Source: JALEFZ01 sp964564415 (GTDB lineage: Bacteria; Bacteroidota; Bacteroidia; J057). Taken from it: a DNA stretch of 64,000 bases. The notes beneath the pieces are model-generated. The model was given only the letters and a program-made list of their open reading frames with translations. It searched no databases and had not been told where the DNA came from. Positions 44,626-54,900 of this stretch are shown here, piece by piece. The translations under genes were made by a program, and so were the position numbers. The stretch's first letter is position 1; every line of letters begins with the position of its first letter. The stretch lies in contig CAZMAV010000002.1 in assembly GCA_964564415.1 (NCBI GenBank), positions 62,001 through 126,000 of the forward strand, written 5' to 3'.

Positions 44626-46511
44626 ATAAAAATAAACTCTTCTACGGAATACTTGGGGCACTTGTCGTCAGTCTTTGCGCCTGGAGTTGTGTGCGTACAG
44701 CCAAAAGTTTTGCCTCCCTTGACCCCAAAAATGAATATGTAGGGGTGGAAGCCTGTCAGCCCTGCCATTCCAAGATTACCCAGTCCTACCTTCAGACGGG
44801 TATGGGAAAATCAATGTATCCTCCCTCCCGGGACAATCTCATCGAGCGATTTGGGGAGAAGGAGACCGTCTATGATGCCCAATTAGACATGCACTACCAG
44901 GCCCTTTGGAGAGGCGATCGCTTTTACATCAGAGAATACCGGATCGATGAAAAAGACACCCTGCACCAGCGTTGGGAAGAGGTCGATTATGTAGTCGGTT
45001 CAGGGCATCAGACCCGCTCATACCTGATCCAAAAGGAGGGTTATCTCTACGAGGCCCCGATCACCTGGTATGTAAACAAAGCCATCTGGGACCTCAGCCC
45101 TGGCTATGATGTTAACAACGCGCGTTTTGACAGGGAAATAGGCCTTACCTGTATGGCCTGCCATACCGGATATGTAGACCGGGCAGAGGGAAGTAAAAAC
45201 CGATACAGGTATATCTCAGAAGGAATAGACTGTGAAAAATGTCATGGACCCGGTGCCATTCACATCCAGAAGATCGAAGCAGGACAGATGATTGACGTAG
45301 GAATGGAGAGCGATTATTCCATCGTCAACCCCGCAAAGTTGCCCATTCAAAAGCAGTTTGATGTCTGCCAGCAATGCCACCTGCAGGGGATCAATGTCCT
45401 GGACGAGGGAAAAGAAATGGCTGATTTTCGACCCGCCATGGCCCTGGGTGAACTGGGAGATGTCTTTGTCGAAGTCGACCCGGATCAAAATGCCTTTGGA
45501 ATTGCCTCCCACGCCCAGCGCCTTCAGCAATCCCAGTGTTTTATTCAGTCCAGGGGTAAACTGACCTGTACCACCTGCCATGACCCCCACAAAAGCATCA
45601 GTCAAACAGAGGTAGATGTATTCTCCCGTCAATGTCAAAGTTGCCACCAATCAGGGATGGAAAAGCTTTGCTCTGAAGAAAAAGATAAGCTAAGTGCAGA
45701 AAATAACAATTGTATTTCTTGCCACATGCCCTCGGGAGGGGCTTCTGACATTCCCCATGTGAGTTTTCATGACCACTATATTCGTGTCGTTCAAAAGGAA
45801 GATTCACTGGAGACTGGAAAGGTTTCTGATATCCTACGCCTTGTGTGTGCGACGGACAGCCAGGTATCCCGTAAAAAAGAAGCCCTTGCCTGGCTCAATT
45901 ACTACGAGACTCAGCAGCGGGGAAAAGCATTTGAAGAGGAGGTGAAAAAAAGAAAAGGGGTTCTCTCCCCCTACGACCTGGCTAGGTTTTATTTTTATCA
46001 AGGCGAGTATCAAAAAGCTGAGGAAGCCATAGCAGAAATTTCTGTTCCCTACACCCCTCTACAGCTTTTTCTCAAAGGCGAAATAGCCGAAATCCTGGGT
46101 CAGCATGAAGAGGCATTTGAAATTTTTATGGGACTTTATCAAGAAAACCAGGAACGCTGGGATGCCGGTCTGAAGGCAGGAGTAAACCTTCTACGTGGCC
46201 GAGAAGGCGATCCTCGTGTATTGGATGAAGCAAAAGCGATTTTCAAAAAACTGGAAGATCAAAAACCCTTTGATGCAAGGGTAAAAACCAACCTGGCCTT
46301 TATCGCCCTGAATCAAAGGGATTTTAGGACCGCTGAGAGCCTCCTGGCCCGTTCATTGGCTCAAAATCCAGATGACCTCAAGGCACTGGAAAATATGGTC
46401 TTCTTACAAAGCCTAAAAAGGAATAGCCTTCAGGCCCGACTCTATCTGGACCGACTCAGGGCCACACATCCAGATTACCCCAGACTTGCCGCACTGGAAG
46501 AACTGATTTGA
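44607..46511 (+). CDS. heptaheme c-type cytochrome with TPR tail
   Basis: 634 aa. After a hydrophobic N-terminus (residues 11-28; a possible lipobox ends in Cys28), seven CxxCH motifs are seen at about 50, 181, 208, 253, 320, 342 and 368 (CQPCH, CMACH, CEKCH, CQQCH, CTTCH, CQSCH, CISCH). The C-terminal third has TPR-like helices ('YDLARFYFYQGEYQKAEEAIAEI', 'VKTNLAFIALNQRDFRTAESLLARSLAQNPDDL'). Cytochromes of this kind are exported and attached to heme in the periplasm; their electron donors are unknown. It overlaps the end of the preceding gene by 19 bp and converges on the M28 peptidase gene. The start codon choice is the one that overlaps. Confidence 0.88.
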   Translation: MDQVIVNKNKLFYGILGALVVSLCAWSCVRTAKSFASLDPKNEYVGVEACQPCHSKITQSYLQTGMGKSMYPPSRDNLIERFGEKETVYDAQLDMHYQALWRGDRFYIREYRIDEKDTLHQRWEEVDYVVGSGHQTRSYLIQKEGYLYEAPITWYVNKAIWDLSPGYDVNNARFDREIGLTCMACHTGYVDRAEGSKNRYRYISEGIDCEKCHGPGAIHIQKIEAGQMIDVGMESDYSIVNPAKLPIQKQFDVCQQCHLQGINVLDEGKEMADFRPAMALGELGDVFVEVDPDQNAFGIASHAQRLQQSQCFIQSRGKLTCTTCHDPHKSISQTEVDVFSRQCQSCHQSGMEKLCSEEKDKLSAENNNCISCHMPSGGASDIPHVSFHDHYIRVVQKEDSLETGKVSDILRLVCATDSQVSRKKEALAWLNYYETQQRGKAFEEEVKKRKGVLSPYDLARFYFYQGEYQKAEEAIAEISVPYTPLQLFLKGEIAEILGQHEEAFEIFMGLYQENQERWDAGLKAGVNLLRGREGDPRVLDEAKAIFKKLEDQKPFDARVKTNLAFIALNQRDFRTAESLLARSLAQNPDDLKALENMVFLQSLKRNSLQARLYLDRLRATHPDYPRLAALEELI

Positions 46512-46521
46512 TAAGGGTAAA

Positions 46522-47826
46522 TCACATTGATTCTAGAAATCGGATCAGCAACTCCCTTACATTTACATAGCGAGAATATTCAAGATTTTCTGGTCTGTCA
46601 TTGACGTCGTGATAATGGGGAGGTCCGCCAAGGGTGTAGATAAAAAAGCCGGGAACCCCATTTTGAAGGAAGAAAAAGTGATCGGAGTTGGGGGCATTGG
46701 GGCGAGCCCTTACCACAGGGACTGCTTCGAGTTCTTCGTTGAGTTTTTTGAGCTTGTCAAAGGCTTCTGGGTGGTCTTTTCCTCCTACAGCTGTGATGCC
46801 ATCCACACCATTGCCCATCAAGTCCAGATTTAGAATGAATTTACTTCTCTTTAGAGGAAAAATAGGCTGGGTGTTGACATAAAAATTTGATCCTACCAAC
46901 CCTGTTTCTTCTCCTCCAAAAGCGATAAAAACCAGGGTGTAATCCAGCAGAGGATGCTTTTGAAAATACTCAGCCATAGACAGGAGCATGGAGGTGCCCG
47001 AGGCATTGTCATTGGCACCGGTAAAGATGGCCGATTCCAATTTGCCAAGATGATCATAGTGGGCGGAAAGTATGAGGGCTGAATCCGGCTTTACCTTACC
47101 GGGAATGTACCCAATGACATTCTGACTTTGGACGCTAGTCATTCGGGACTCAACCTTCATTTTGGCTTTCTTATACCGCTTAGGCAGGGCAGTTTCCTTG
47201 AGTTCGAGAATAGGTATAGGAGCTTGATCTCTGGTAAAACCTGCGGTTAGTTTTCTCTGAATGACAATAATGGCCTTAGCTCCCAGACCCGCATAGGCAG
47301 CACAGCGGTCTACGGTCTTGGACAATTCCTTGTATTTTTCTCTTTCTTCGGTGGAATTTGCGATCTCAGCAGGCCATCCCGCACGCAACAACACGACCTC
47401 ACCCTCGACCTTTTTACTTGGCTCAAGCCCGTATCCCACATCAATGATCCTGGCGCTCACCTGCCCTGAACCGCTAAACTTATTGACGATGACATCTTCA
47501 CCTACCTCAAAGTCCTTCCCGTCGATGGAAAGTTGAAGCTGGCTAGCCAGGTTTATCTGCAATACGAAGTCCTGAAAATAAGGGCTCTTGGCTTCCTGCT
47601 CCTTGATGGGGAGCAGACCGATTTCTCTGAATCTTTTGGCGAGGTAAAGGGCAGCTTTCTGATGGCCCTCACCGATGTATCCCCGGCCTGCCAGGGAATC
47701 AGAACAGAGATGTTCGACGTCTATTTTTGCCCTGCGAAGGATTTCGGTGGAGTCTCCGCTGCCCTGGGCATGTGAAAAAAAGAAGCTAGCCATGGAAAGA
47801 AACAAAAAGGTCCAGGTTATTTTCAT
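46522..47826 (-). CDS. M28 family zinc aminopeptidase/peptidase
   Basis: 434 aa from the ATG at 47824-47826, which starts a signal peptide (MKITWTFLFLSMASFFFSHAQG); the open frame to 47991 is not coding. Zinc ligands in M28 order are SAHYDHLG, 'GANDNASGTSMLL', 'FGGEETGLVGS', 'LDLMG', and the C-terminal H in 'GPPHYHDVND'. A PA-like inserted region is probable at residues ~135-245. Secreted di-zinc aminopeptidases of this class cut N-terminal residues from peptides. Convergent with the cytochrome gene and divergent from the next gene by 36 bp. Confidence 0.92.
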   Translation of the reverse strand: MKITWTFLFLSMASFFFSHAQGSGDSTEILRRAKIDVEHLCSDSLAGRGYIGEGHQKAALYLAKRFREIGLLPIKEQEAKSPYFQDFVLQINLASQLQLSIDGKDFEVGEDVIVNKFSGSGQVSARIIDVGYGLEPSKKVEGEVVLLRAGWPAEIANSTEEREKYKELSKTVDRCAAYAGLGAKAIIVIQRKLTAGFTRDQAPIPILELKETALPKRYKKAKMKVESRMTSVQSQNVIGYIPGKVKPDSALILSAHYDHLGKLESAIFTGANDNASGTSMLLSMAEYFQKHPLLDYTLVFIAFGGEETGLVGSNFYVNTQPIFPLKRSKFILNLDLMGNGVDGITAVGGKDHPEAFDKLKKLNEELEAVPVVRARPNAPNSDHFFFLQNGVPGFFIYTLGGPPHYHDVNDRPENLEYSRYVNVRELLIRFLESM

Positions 47827-47862
47827 GATGAAAAGGTATAAAGAATTGTAGAAATTGCGGCC

Positions 47863-48804
47863 ATGAAGATATTGATCATAGATCGTTTTCCAGAGGATTT
47901 TGTCATGACCCTGAAAGAGAAAGGGGCTGAAGTCCACTATTTTCCGGGTAGGAATCGGGCAGAAATTCTGTCCCAACTTCCCGATTATCAAATTCTAATC
48001 ATGAACTCCCGCATCCAGTTGGATCGAGAAGCCATCGACCGTGCCTCCAAGCTTGAACTGGTCATTCGGGCTGGGGTGGGTATGGATCACATTGATATGG
48101 ATTACCTCAGGGAGAAGGGAATCGGGGTAAAAAATACCAAGGGGGGCAATGCAGATTCTGTAGGGGAGCATATGGTGGGTATGTTGCTGGCCATGAGGCA
48201 TCATCTGTACCGGGCAGATCGGGAGGTCAGGTCATTTACATGGAAAAGGGAAGAAAACAGAGGCCAGGAATTAGGTGGAAAGACCATAGGGCTAATCGGA
48301 TATGGTTTTACGGGGAAGGCCGTGGCCCGAAAGCTTAGCGGATTTGGTTTGGAGGTCTTGGTCTATGACAAATACCTCCATAATTATGGGGACACCTTTG
48401 CCAAAGAAGCCTCTATGGATGAAATCAAAAAAAAAGCAGAAATTTTGAGCCTACATATTCCCCTGACGGAGGAAACAAATCATTGGGTCGATTTTGAATT
48501 TTTCTCCTCTTTCCAAAAACCTATCCACTTTCTCAACCTATCAAGAGGGCCTATCGTGGATATCCGGGGACTCATAGATGCCCTGGAAGCAGGAAGGGTT
48601 AGAGCTGCTGCGCTGGACGTCCTTCCCAATGAAAAACTTCACGACCTGGACGAAAATGAGAAGGCGTTATACGAGGACTTATTTTCGAGAGAAAATGTCC
48701 TCCTTTCCCCCCATATTGGAGGCTGGTCCCACGAATCCCTCCGAAATATCAATCAAATGATCTTAAATTTCGTAGAGGAAAAAATAGGTAATTCGACGGG
48801 CTGA
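47863..48804 (+). CDS. D-2-hydroxyacid dehydrogenase
   Basis: 313 aa. The N-terminal domain is the phosphoglycerate-dehydrogenase-type flavodoxin-like fold, and the Rossmann fold starts 'GKTIGLIGYGFTGKAVARKL' with the NAD-binding GxGxxG variant G-Y-G-F-T-G. Catalytic features are the Arg in 'LNLSRGPIVD' and the 'LSPHIGGWSHESL' His-Gly. Predicted to oxidise a 2-hydroxyacid with NAD; without a C-terminal ACT domain it is not a standard SerA. Substrate is undetermined. It starts 36 bp from the divergent M28 peptidase and is followed by a 101-bp gap to PBP1A. Confidence 0.87.
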   Translation: MKILIIDRFPEDFVMTLKEKGAEVHYFPGRNRAEILSQLPDYQILIMNSRIQLDREAIDRASKLELVIRAGVGMDHIDMDYLREKGIGVKNTKGGNADSVGEHMVGMLLAMRHHLYRADREVRSFTWKREENRGQELGGKTIGLIGYGFTGKAVARKLSGFGLEVLVYDKYLHNYGDTFAKEASMDEIKKKAEILSLHIPLTEETNHWVDFEFFSSFQKPIHFLNLSRGPIVDIRGLIDALEAGRVRAAALDVLPNEKLHDLDENEKALYEDLFSRENVLLSPHIGGWSHESLRNINQMILNFVEEKIGNSTG

Positions 48805-48905
48805 AGAAAAACAGCAAGGATAGCCTATACATTTTTCTGTGAAGCCTGTATCGAATATGGCAATCTTTGATAAGAAAGACCTTTACCCCACCCATCACCT
48901 AGACT

Positions 48906-51290
48906 ATGGCAGAAAATAAATTTTTGGAGAAGGCCAGAAGCATTCTGGAATCAAAAAAGTTTTGGAAGAAAATAGGAGTGGCCTCTTTATTTGGAATTGG
49001 AGGAGTTCTGACCTTCAGCTTCCTGCTTTACCTCCTCGTTTTGTGGGGAACTTTTGGCGAACTCCCCAAAGCCACGGAACTCTCCAATATTCAGAATAGT
49101 GTTGCTTCAGAAGTCTATGCAGAAGATGGGGCACTATTGGGAAAATATTATCTGGTAAATCGCACAGAAATGTCCTATGAGGACTTTCCTCCTCATCTGG
49201 TCGAAGCCCTTGTCGCAACTGAGGACGTCCGTTTTTTTCAGCATAGTGGAGTGGACTCCAGGTCCATGCTGAGGGTGGCCTTTAAATCCATCCTGCTTGG
49301 AGATCCTTCCTCAGGAGGGGGCAGTACCATCAGCCAGCAATTGGTGAAAAATATTTTTCCCAGAGAATCTCACGGTTTCCTGAGCTTGCCCATCAACAAA
49401 ATCAGGGAAATGATCATTGCCAAACGCCTGGGAAAGACTTATTCAAAGCGGGAAATCCTGACCCTTTACCTGAATACCGTTCCCTTCGGCGAAAATGTCT
49501 TTGGTGTGGCTGCGGCCAGCCAGCGATTTTTTGACAAATCCGCCTCTCAGCTTGAAGTTCAGGAAGCTGCTGTCCTGGTCGGCATGCTCAAGGCCACTAC
49601 CTATTATAATCCCCGCCGCCATCCCAAACGGGCCCTGGAAAGGCGAAATGTGGTCCTGGATCAAATGCTGAGATATGGTTCCTTGGAAGAATCCGATGCC
49701 CAGTCCCTAAAAGAAGGCGAACTGAATCTGGATTACAACAATGTGACCTCCAAAGGCAGTACCGCTGCATACTTTCGCCAAGAATTGGCAGAAGTCGTCA
49801 AGGACCAGCTGAAAGGACATCCCAAGCCTGATGGTAGCGAGTGGAACATCTACACAGATGGATTGAAAATCTATACCACCCTGGACTCCCGGATGCAAAA
49901 CCACGCCGAAAAAGCCGTCGAAGCCCATATGGCTGGCCTGCAAAAGAGCTTCGACAAGCATTGGGGAAAAAGGAAAATTTGGAAGGCCACTGATCCCGGG
50001 ATTCGGAGGGCCATGAAGCAGTCCCCCCGCTACCAGCGCCTCAAGAACCGAGGACTTTCCGAGGAGGAAATCATGGAAGACTTTAATACTCCGGTCAGCA
50101 TGCAGATTTGGAGCTGGCAGGGAGATAAGGAAATGGAAATATCTCCCCTGGATTCCATCATGTATTACAAGTCCTTTCTCCATGCGGGTCTCCTGGCTGT
50201 AAACCCCAAGAATGGCCATGTGAAAGCATGGGTAGGAGGCATCAACCATGATCATTTTAAGTACGACCACGTCACTTCCCATCGCCAGGTAGGTTCTACC
50301 TTCAAGCCTCTGATCTATGCAGCCGCGATCGAACAGGGCATCGTGGACCCCTGTGAGTACATCCCCAATACCAAAATTACCTATGAAGATTATAACAACT
50401 GGACCCCCGGTAATGCGGATGGAAAATATGAAGGATACTACTCTATGGTTGGAGGACTGGTACACTCAGTAAATACAGTATCCGCAGCTGTGATGATGAA
50501 GGTAGGGGTGGATGAGGCTTATGACTTCGTAAAAAAATTCGGCTTTGAATCTGACCTTCCCCGCGATCCGACCCTGGTCCTGGGTACGGCTGACCTTACC
50601 TTGAAGGAAATGGTCAGTGCCTACACCACCTTTGCCAATAGAGGAATCAGAACCAAGCCTATCTTTATTGAGCGGATCGAGGATGCAGAGGGAAATGTCT
50701 TATTTAAGTATCCCCAGAAACCTGAATCCAATCGGGTAATGGACGTAGGAACAGCAGATATCATGGCCCATATGCTCGAAACGGTGGTTGACAGTGGTAC
50801 GGCGCGTAGACTGAGATTTCGCTACAAACTCAAGGGGGATATAGGAGGAAAGACCGGTACAACCCAGGATCAAACTGACGGCTGGTTCATAGGCATATCT
50901 CCAGAACTCGTGGTAGGAGTCTGGGTAGGGGGGGATGAGCGCAAGGTTCGTTTCCGATCACTCAGCCTGGGCCAGGGTGCTAAAACTGCATTGCCTATCT
51001 ATGGGAAATTTATGCAGAAGGTCTATTCTGACATGAAGTTTCGCAGCATGCGCAACAAGCGCCTGCCCAAGCCAGGGCCTTCAGCTCTTTCGTCCCTGGA
51101 TTGTGAAATGTATAGGCTGGAACCCAAAAAGGATGGCATCCTCGATCCCATCGAGGACCTGCTTCAGCGCATTAAGGAATACCGCCAAAAGCGCAAAGAG
51201 CTTCGGGAGGAACGCAAAAAAAATGGCAATCGCTGGATAGACCGCTTCAAAAATAAAATGAAGGACAAGGAGGAGCGAGACCCCCTCTAG
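48906..51290 (+). CDS. class A penicillin-binding protein (PBP1A-type)
   Basis: 794 aa. N-terminal cytoplasmic tail and one membrane segment (about 21-46), then the GT51 glycosyltransferase domain with 'EDVRFFQHSGVD', 'GGGSTISQQLVKN', 'KREILTLYLNTVPFG' and 'EVQEAAVLVGMLKATTYYNP'. The transpeptidase domain has the SxxK motif in GSTFKPL (S464), SVN, and KTGTT. It builds glycan strands and crosslinks them in the periplasm. The C-terminal ~90 residues are very basic and repetitive ('KKDG...RQKRKELREERKK'). The neighbouring 2-hydroxyacid dehydrogenase seems unrelated. Start ATG 48906 fits the family. Confidence 0.94.
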   Translation: MAENKFLEKARSILESKKFWKKIGVASLFGIGGVLTFSFLLYLLVLWGTFGELPKATELSNIQNSVASEVYAEDGALLGKYYLVNRTEMSYEDFPPHLVEALVATEDVRFFQHSGVDSRSMLRVAFKSILLGDPSSGGGSTISQQLVKNIFPRESHGFLSLPINKIREMIIAKRLGKTYSKREILTLYLNTVPFGENVFGVAAASQRFFDKSASQLEVQEAAVLVGMLKATTYYNPRRHPKRALERRNVVLDQMLRYGSLEESDAQSLKEGELNLDYNNVTSKGSTAAYFRQELAEVVKDQLKGHPKPDGSEWNIYTDGLKIYTTLDSRMQNHAEKAVEAHMAGLQKSFDKHWGKRKIWKATDPGIRRAMKQSPRYQRLKNRGLSEEEIMEDFNTPVSMQIWSWQGDKEMEISPLDSIMYYKSFLHAGLLAVNPKNGHVKAWVGGINHDHFKYDHVTSHRQVGSTFKPLIYAAAIEQGIVDPCEYIPNTKITYEDYNNWTPGNADGKYEGYYSMVGGLVHSVNTVSAAVMMKVGVDEAYDFVKKFGFESDLPRDPTLVLGTADLTLKEMVSAYTTFANRGIRTKPIFIERIEDAEGNVLFKYPQKPESNRVMDVGTADIMAHMLETVVDSGTARRLRFRYKLKGDIGGKTGTTQDQTDGWFIGISPELVVGVWVGGDERKVRFRSLSLGQGAKTALPIYGKFMQKVYSDMKFRSMRNKRLPKPGPSALSSLDCEMYRLEPKKDGILDPIEDLLQRIKEYRQKRKELREERKKNGNRWIDRFKNKMKDKEERDPL

Positions 51291-51317
51291 GATTCAATGA
51301 GCGAGGAGGAGAATAAA

Positions 51318-51788
51318 TCAGTTGATGATTTTTCTGAGTCGATAAAGGAGGAGGACCTGTTTTAGGGGTCCTAATTCGGCGTTGCCCTCTTCAGCCAACC
51401 TGACGATTCTGGGGCCTAGGGTGACCAGTTTTCTGAGATAAGGTTTGGTGATAATGCTTTGGCCCAATGAAAGCATGTCTTTTTTACTCATGCGATTTAC
51501 CCAGGGCTCCAGTTCCTCTACCAGCAACCTCAATTCCTTCTTATTTTTCTTTGAAAATTTTGTGAGATACCTGAGGGTCTTATCAGGATCATCGTAATCC
51601 AGGGCTATGCGGGTAGCTTCTATCAATACTTCTGCAAGACCCGTGAATTTTTCCTTTTCGGACATATTTCCATAAGCCAAACGCTCGATTTCGTTTTGCT
51701 GTTCTTTAAGTAACCTGGACATTTTACAACCCTGAGCGCCGATAAGTAAAAAAAGAGCAGAGAAAATGATAATGAGATGCTTGTTCAT
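51318..51788 (-). CDS. small lipoprotein of unknown function
   Basis: 156 aa from the ATG at 51786-51788. The open frame extends to 51860, but this Met gives a type II signal peptide with lipobox LIGAQGC (Cys21). The mature protein is helical and charged, with no recognised motif. It is convergent with PBP1A (28-bp gap) and divergent from ileS by about 200 bp. It is not clearly conserved with a known gene cluster, so the role is unknown. Confidence 0.78.
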   Translation of the reverse strand: MNKHLIIIFSALFLLIGAQGCKMSRLLKEQQNEIERLAYGNMSEKEKFTGLAEVLIEATRIALDYDDPDKTLRYLTKFSKKNKKELRLLVEELEPWVNRMSKKDMLSLGQSIITKPYLRKLVTLGPRIVRLAEEGNAELGPLKQVLLLYRLRKIIN

Positions 51789-51991
51789 GATGGATAGGTT
51801 AGATGATGGTTTTAAATTAATGGATTTTGCAATAAAATAAGTGATGAGGGCAATTTCCATTTTTGCATCAAATGGAGGCTTGAGCCAAAGAAATTGTAAA
51901 AAGCTTTTCTTATATTTAAACTCAATTTTCTAGGAAAAATTTCCGCCGATTTTATTCTCGCTCACGCAAAAACATACCTTTTTGGTCAATT

Positions 51992-54900
51992 ATGGCTAAA
52001 CGCTATCCCGAATACAAAAACCTATCTCTTCCCAGCATAGACAAAGAAATACTTCAATGGTGGGACGAAAACAAGACTTTCGAAAAAAGCATAAGTGTCA
52101 GGGAAGGAAATCCCCAATTTACCTTTTACGAAGGTCCTCCTTCTGCCAATGGTAAGCCGGGCATTCACCATGTCCTGGCCCGTACCATAAAGGATATTTT
52201 TTGCCGTTACAAGACCCTCAAGGGCTTTCAGGTGCATCGAAAAGGAGGCTGGGATACCCATGGATTGCCAGTAGAGCTTCAGGTGGAAAAGCGATTGGGA
52301 ATCAAGAAAGAAGATATCGGGAAGACGATTTCTATTCGTGAGTACAATGCCGAGTGTAGAAAGGACGTCCTCAAATTTAAGGACATGTGGGATGACCTGA
52401 CCCGAAAGATCGGCTACTGGGTTGACCTAGACGATCCCTATGTGACCTTTGAGAATAATTACATAGAGTCCATCTGGAATCTTCTAAGGAGGCTCTGGGA
52501 CAAAGGACTTATCTACAAGGGCTTTACCATTCAGCCCTATTCGCCGGCAGCAGGAACAGGGCTGAGTTCTCACGAGCTCAACATGCCCGGTACCTACAAA
52601 GACATCAAGGACACCTCCGTTACCGCTCAGTTCAAGGTAAAAAAGACAGGCCATCCCATGGAAGAGCGTCTGCTCCAAGATGAGGAGGTATTCTTCGTAG
52701 CCTGGACCACAACCCCCTGGACCCTCCCTTCTAATGCAGCTCTGGCCGTAGGCAAGAACATTGAATACGTCAAGGTAAAGACCTTCAATGCCTACACCTA
52801 TAAGCCCATGGAGATCGTGATGGCTCGCGACCTGATGGGAAAATATTTTAACGAAAAAGTAGCTGACCTCCCATTGGAAGAGTATAAGGAAGGTGACAAA
52901 CTCATTCCCTACAAGGTGGTGGATAGCTTCAAAGGTGCTGATATCGCCGGGATGACGTACGACCAACTCTTTACCTATATCCAGCCTTCCAAGCCAGCTT
53001 TCCGAATCATTTTGGGTGATTTTGTATCCACCGAGGATGGTACGGGTATCGTACATATTTCGCCTACATTCGGAGCCGATGACTTTTTTGTCTCCAAGCA
53101 AAATGACATCCCCGCCATCATGGCAACGGATGCGGAAGGAAATCCTTCGCCTACCGTAGACAAGCAGGGAAGATTTGTCAAGGAAATCACTGACTTTGCC
53201 GGCCGCTATGTCAAAGATTACGGTCAGAAGGAGGAGAGATCCGTGGATGTAGACATAGCCATCAAGCTCAAACAAGAAAACAGGGCCTTTAAGGTCGAAA
53301 AATACGAGCACTCCTACCCTCATTGCTGGCGGACAGATCGTCCCGTGCTTTATTATCCCCTGGATAGTTGGTTTGTCAAGACGACCGCAGTAAAGGATAA
53401 ATTGCTCAACAAAAACAAGGAAATCAACTGGAAGCCTGCCTCTACAGGTACAGGGCGTTTTGGCAACTGGCTTGAGAACCTCGTAGACTGGAACCTCTCC
53501 CGCTCCCGTTTTTGGGGAATACCCCTACCTGTCTGGTCTACCGAAGACGGAAAAGAACAAATATGCATCGGTTCGGTAGCGGAATTGGAAAAAGAAATGC
53601 AAAAGGCGGTCAAGGCTGGAGTCCTGGAAAAAAAGGTCATGATGGAATTCATGGAAGCCCTCGACCTGCATAAGCCTGGAGTGGATGAAATTACCCTGGT
53701 TTCCGATACTGGTAAGCCGATGAAGAGAGAGTCCGACCTGATCGATGTTTGGTTTGACTCCGGTGCGATGCCCTTCGCCCAATGGCATTATCCATTTGAA
53801 AATGAGGAACTCTTTAGGTCTCGTTTTCCTGCGGACTTTATTTCGGAAGGAGTAGACCAGACCCGGGGTTGGTTTTTTACCCTCCATGCTATTGCTGTGA
53901 TGCTAGAGGACCAGCCAGCCTTTAGAAATGTGATTTCGACAGGACTCCTGCTGGACAAGGATGGAAGGAAAATGTCCAAAAGATTAGGGAATGCGGTGAA
54001 TCCCTTCGATACCGTTGGCAAATACGGAGCGGACGCTACCCGCTGGTACATGATCGGCAATTCTCAGCCCTGGGACAACCTCAGGTTTGACCTGGCTGGG
54101 GTACAGGAGGTACAGCGAAAGTTCTTCGGCACCCTTTTCAATACTTACAATTTCTTTGCCCTATATGCCAATATCACCTCTTTTTCCTACGAAAAACAAA
54201 TTCCTGTAGAGGAGAGAAGCGAACTCGATCAATGGATTTTGTCTTGCCTCAATACCCTGATAGCCAGGGTGGAGGAATATATGGAAGACTTTGAACCTAC
54301 CCGGGCCGTTCGAGAAATTGACAGTTTTGTACAGGAGCAATTGTCCAATTGGTATGTGAGGCTCTCGAGGAGGCGCTTCTGGGAGGGAGATGATAAAGCT
54401 TATCAAACTTTGTATGAATGTCTGGAGGCAGTAGCCATATTGATGAGTCCTTTTGCCCCATTTTTTGCTGAGAAACTTTACCAGGACCTGACAGATGGGA
54501 AAAAATTCGGCTCTGTTCATGTTGCTGATTTTCCACAGTCTGAAGAAAAGTACATAGACAAAAAGGCCGAGGCTAGGATGGATATGGCTCAGCGCATCAC
54601 TTCTCTCATTCTCAGCATCAGGAGGAAGGAAAAGATCAAAGTGCGTCAGCCTCTGGGCAAAGCCATGGTTGCTATCCTGGATACCGGGATGAGAGAAGAG
54701 CTGAAGAAGGTGCAGGAATTGGTCAAAAGTGAGGTGAACATCAAGGAATTAGAATATATTACGGAAGATAATAGTATCTTGGTGAAGAAGATCAAGCCTA
54801 ATTTCAGGAAACTGGGACCCAAGGCCGGGCCCCTGATCAAGGAAATTGGCCCTGCCCTGGCAAAGTTTGACCAAGATGATATCTGTAAATTTGAAAGCGA

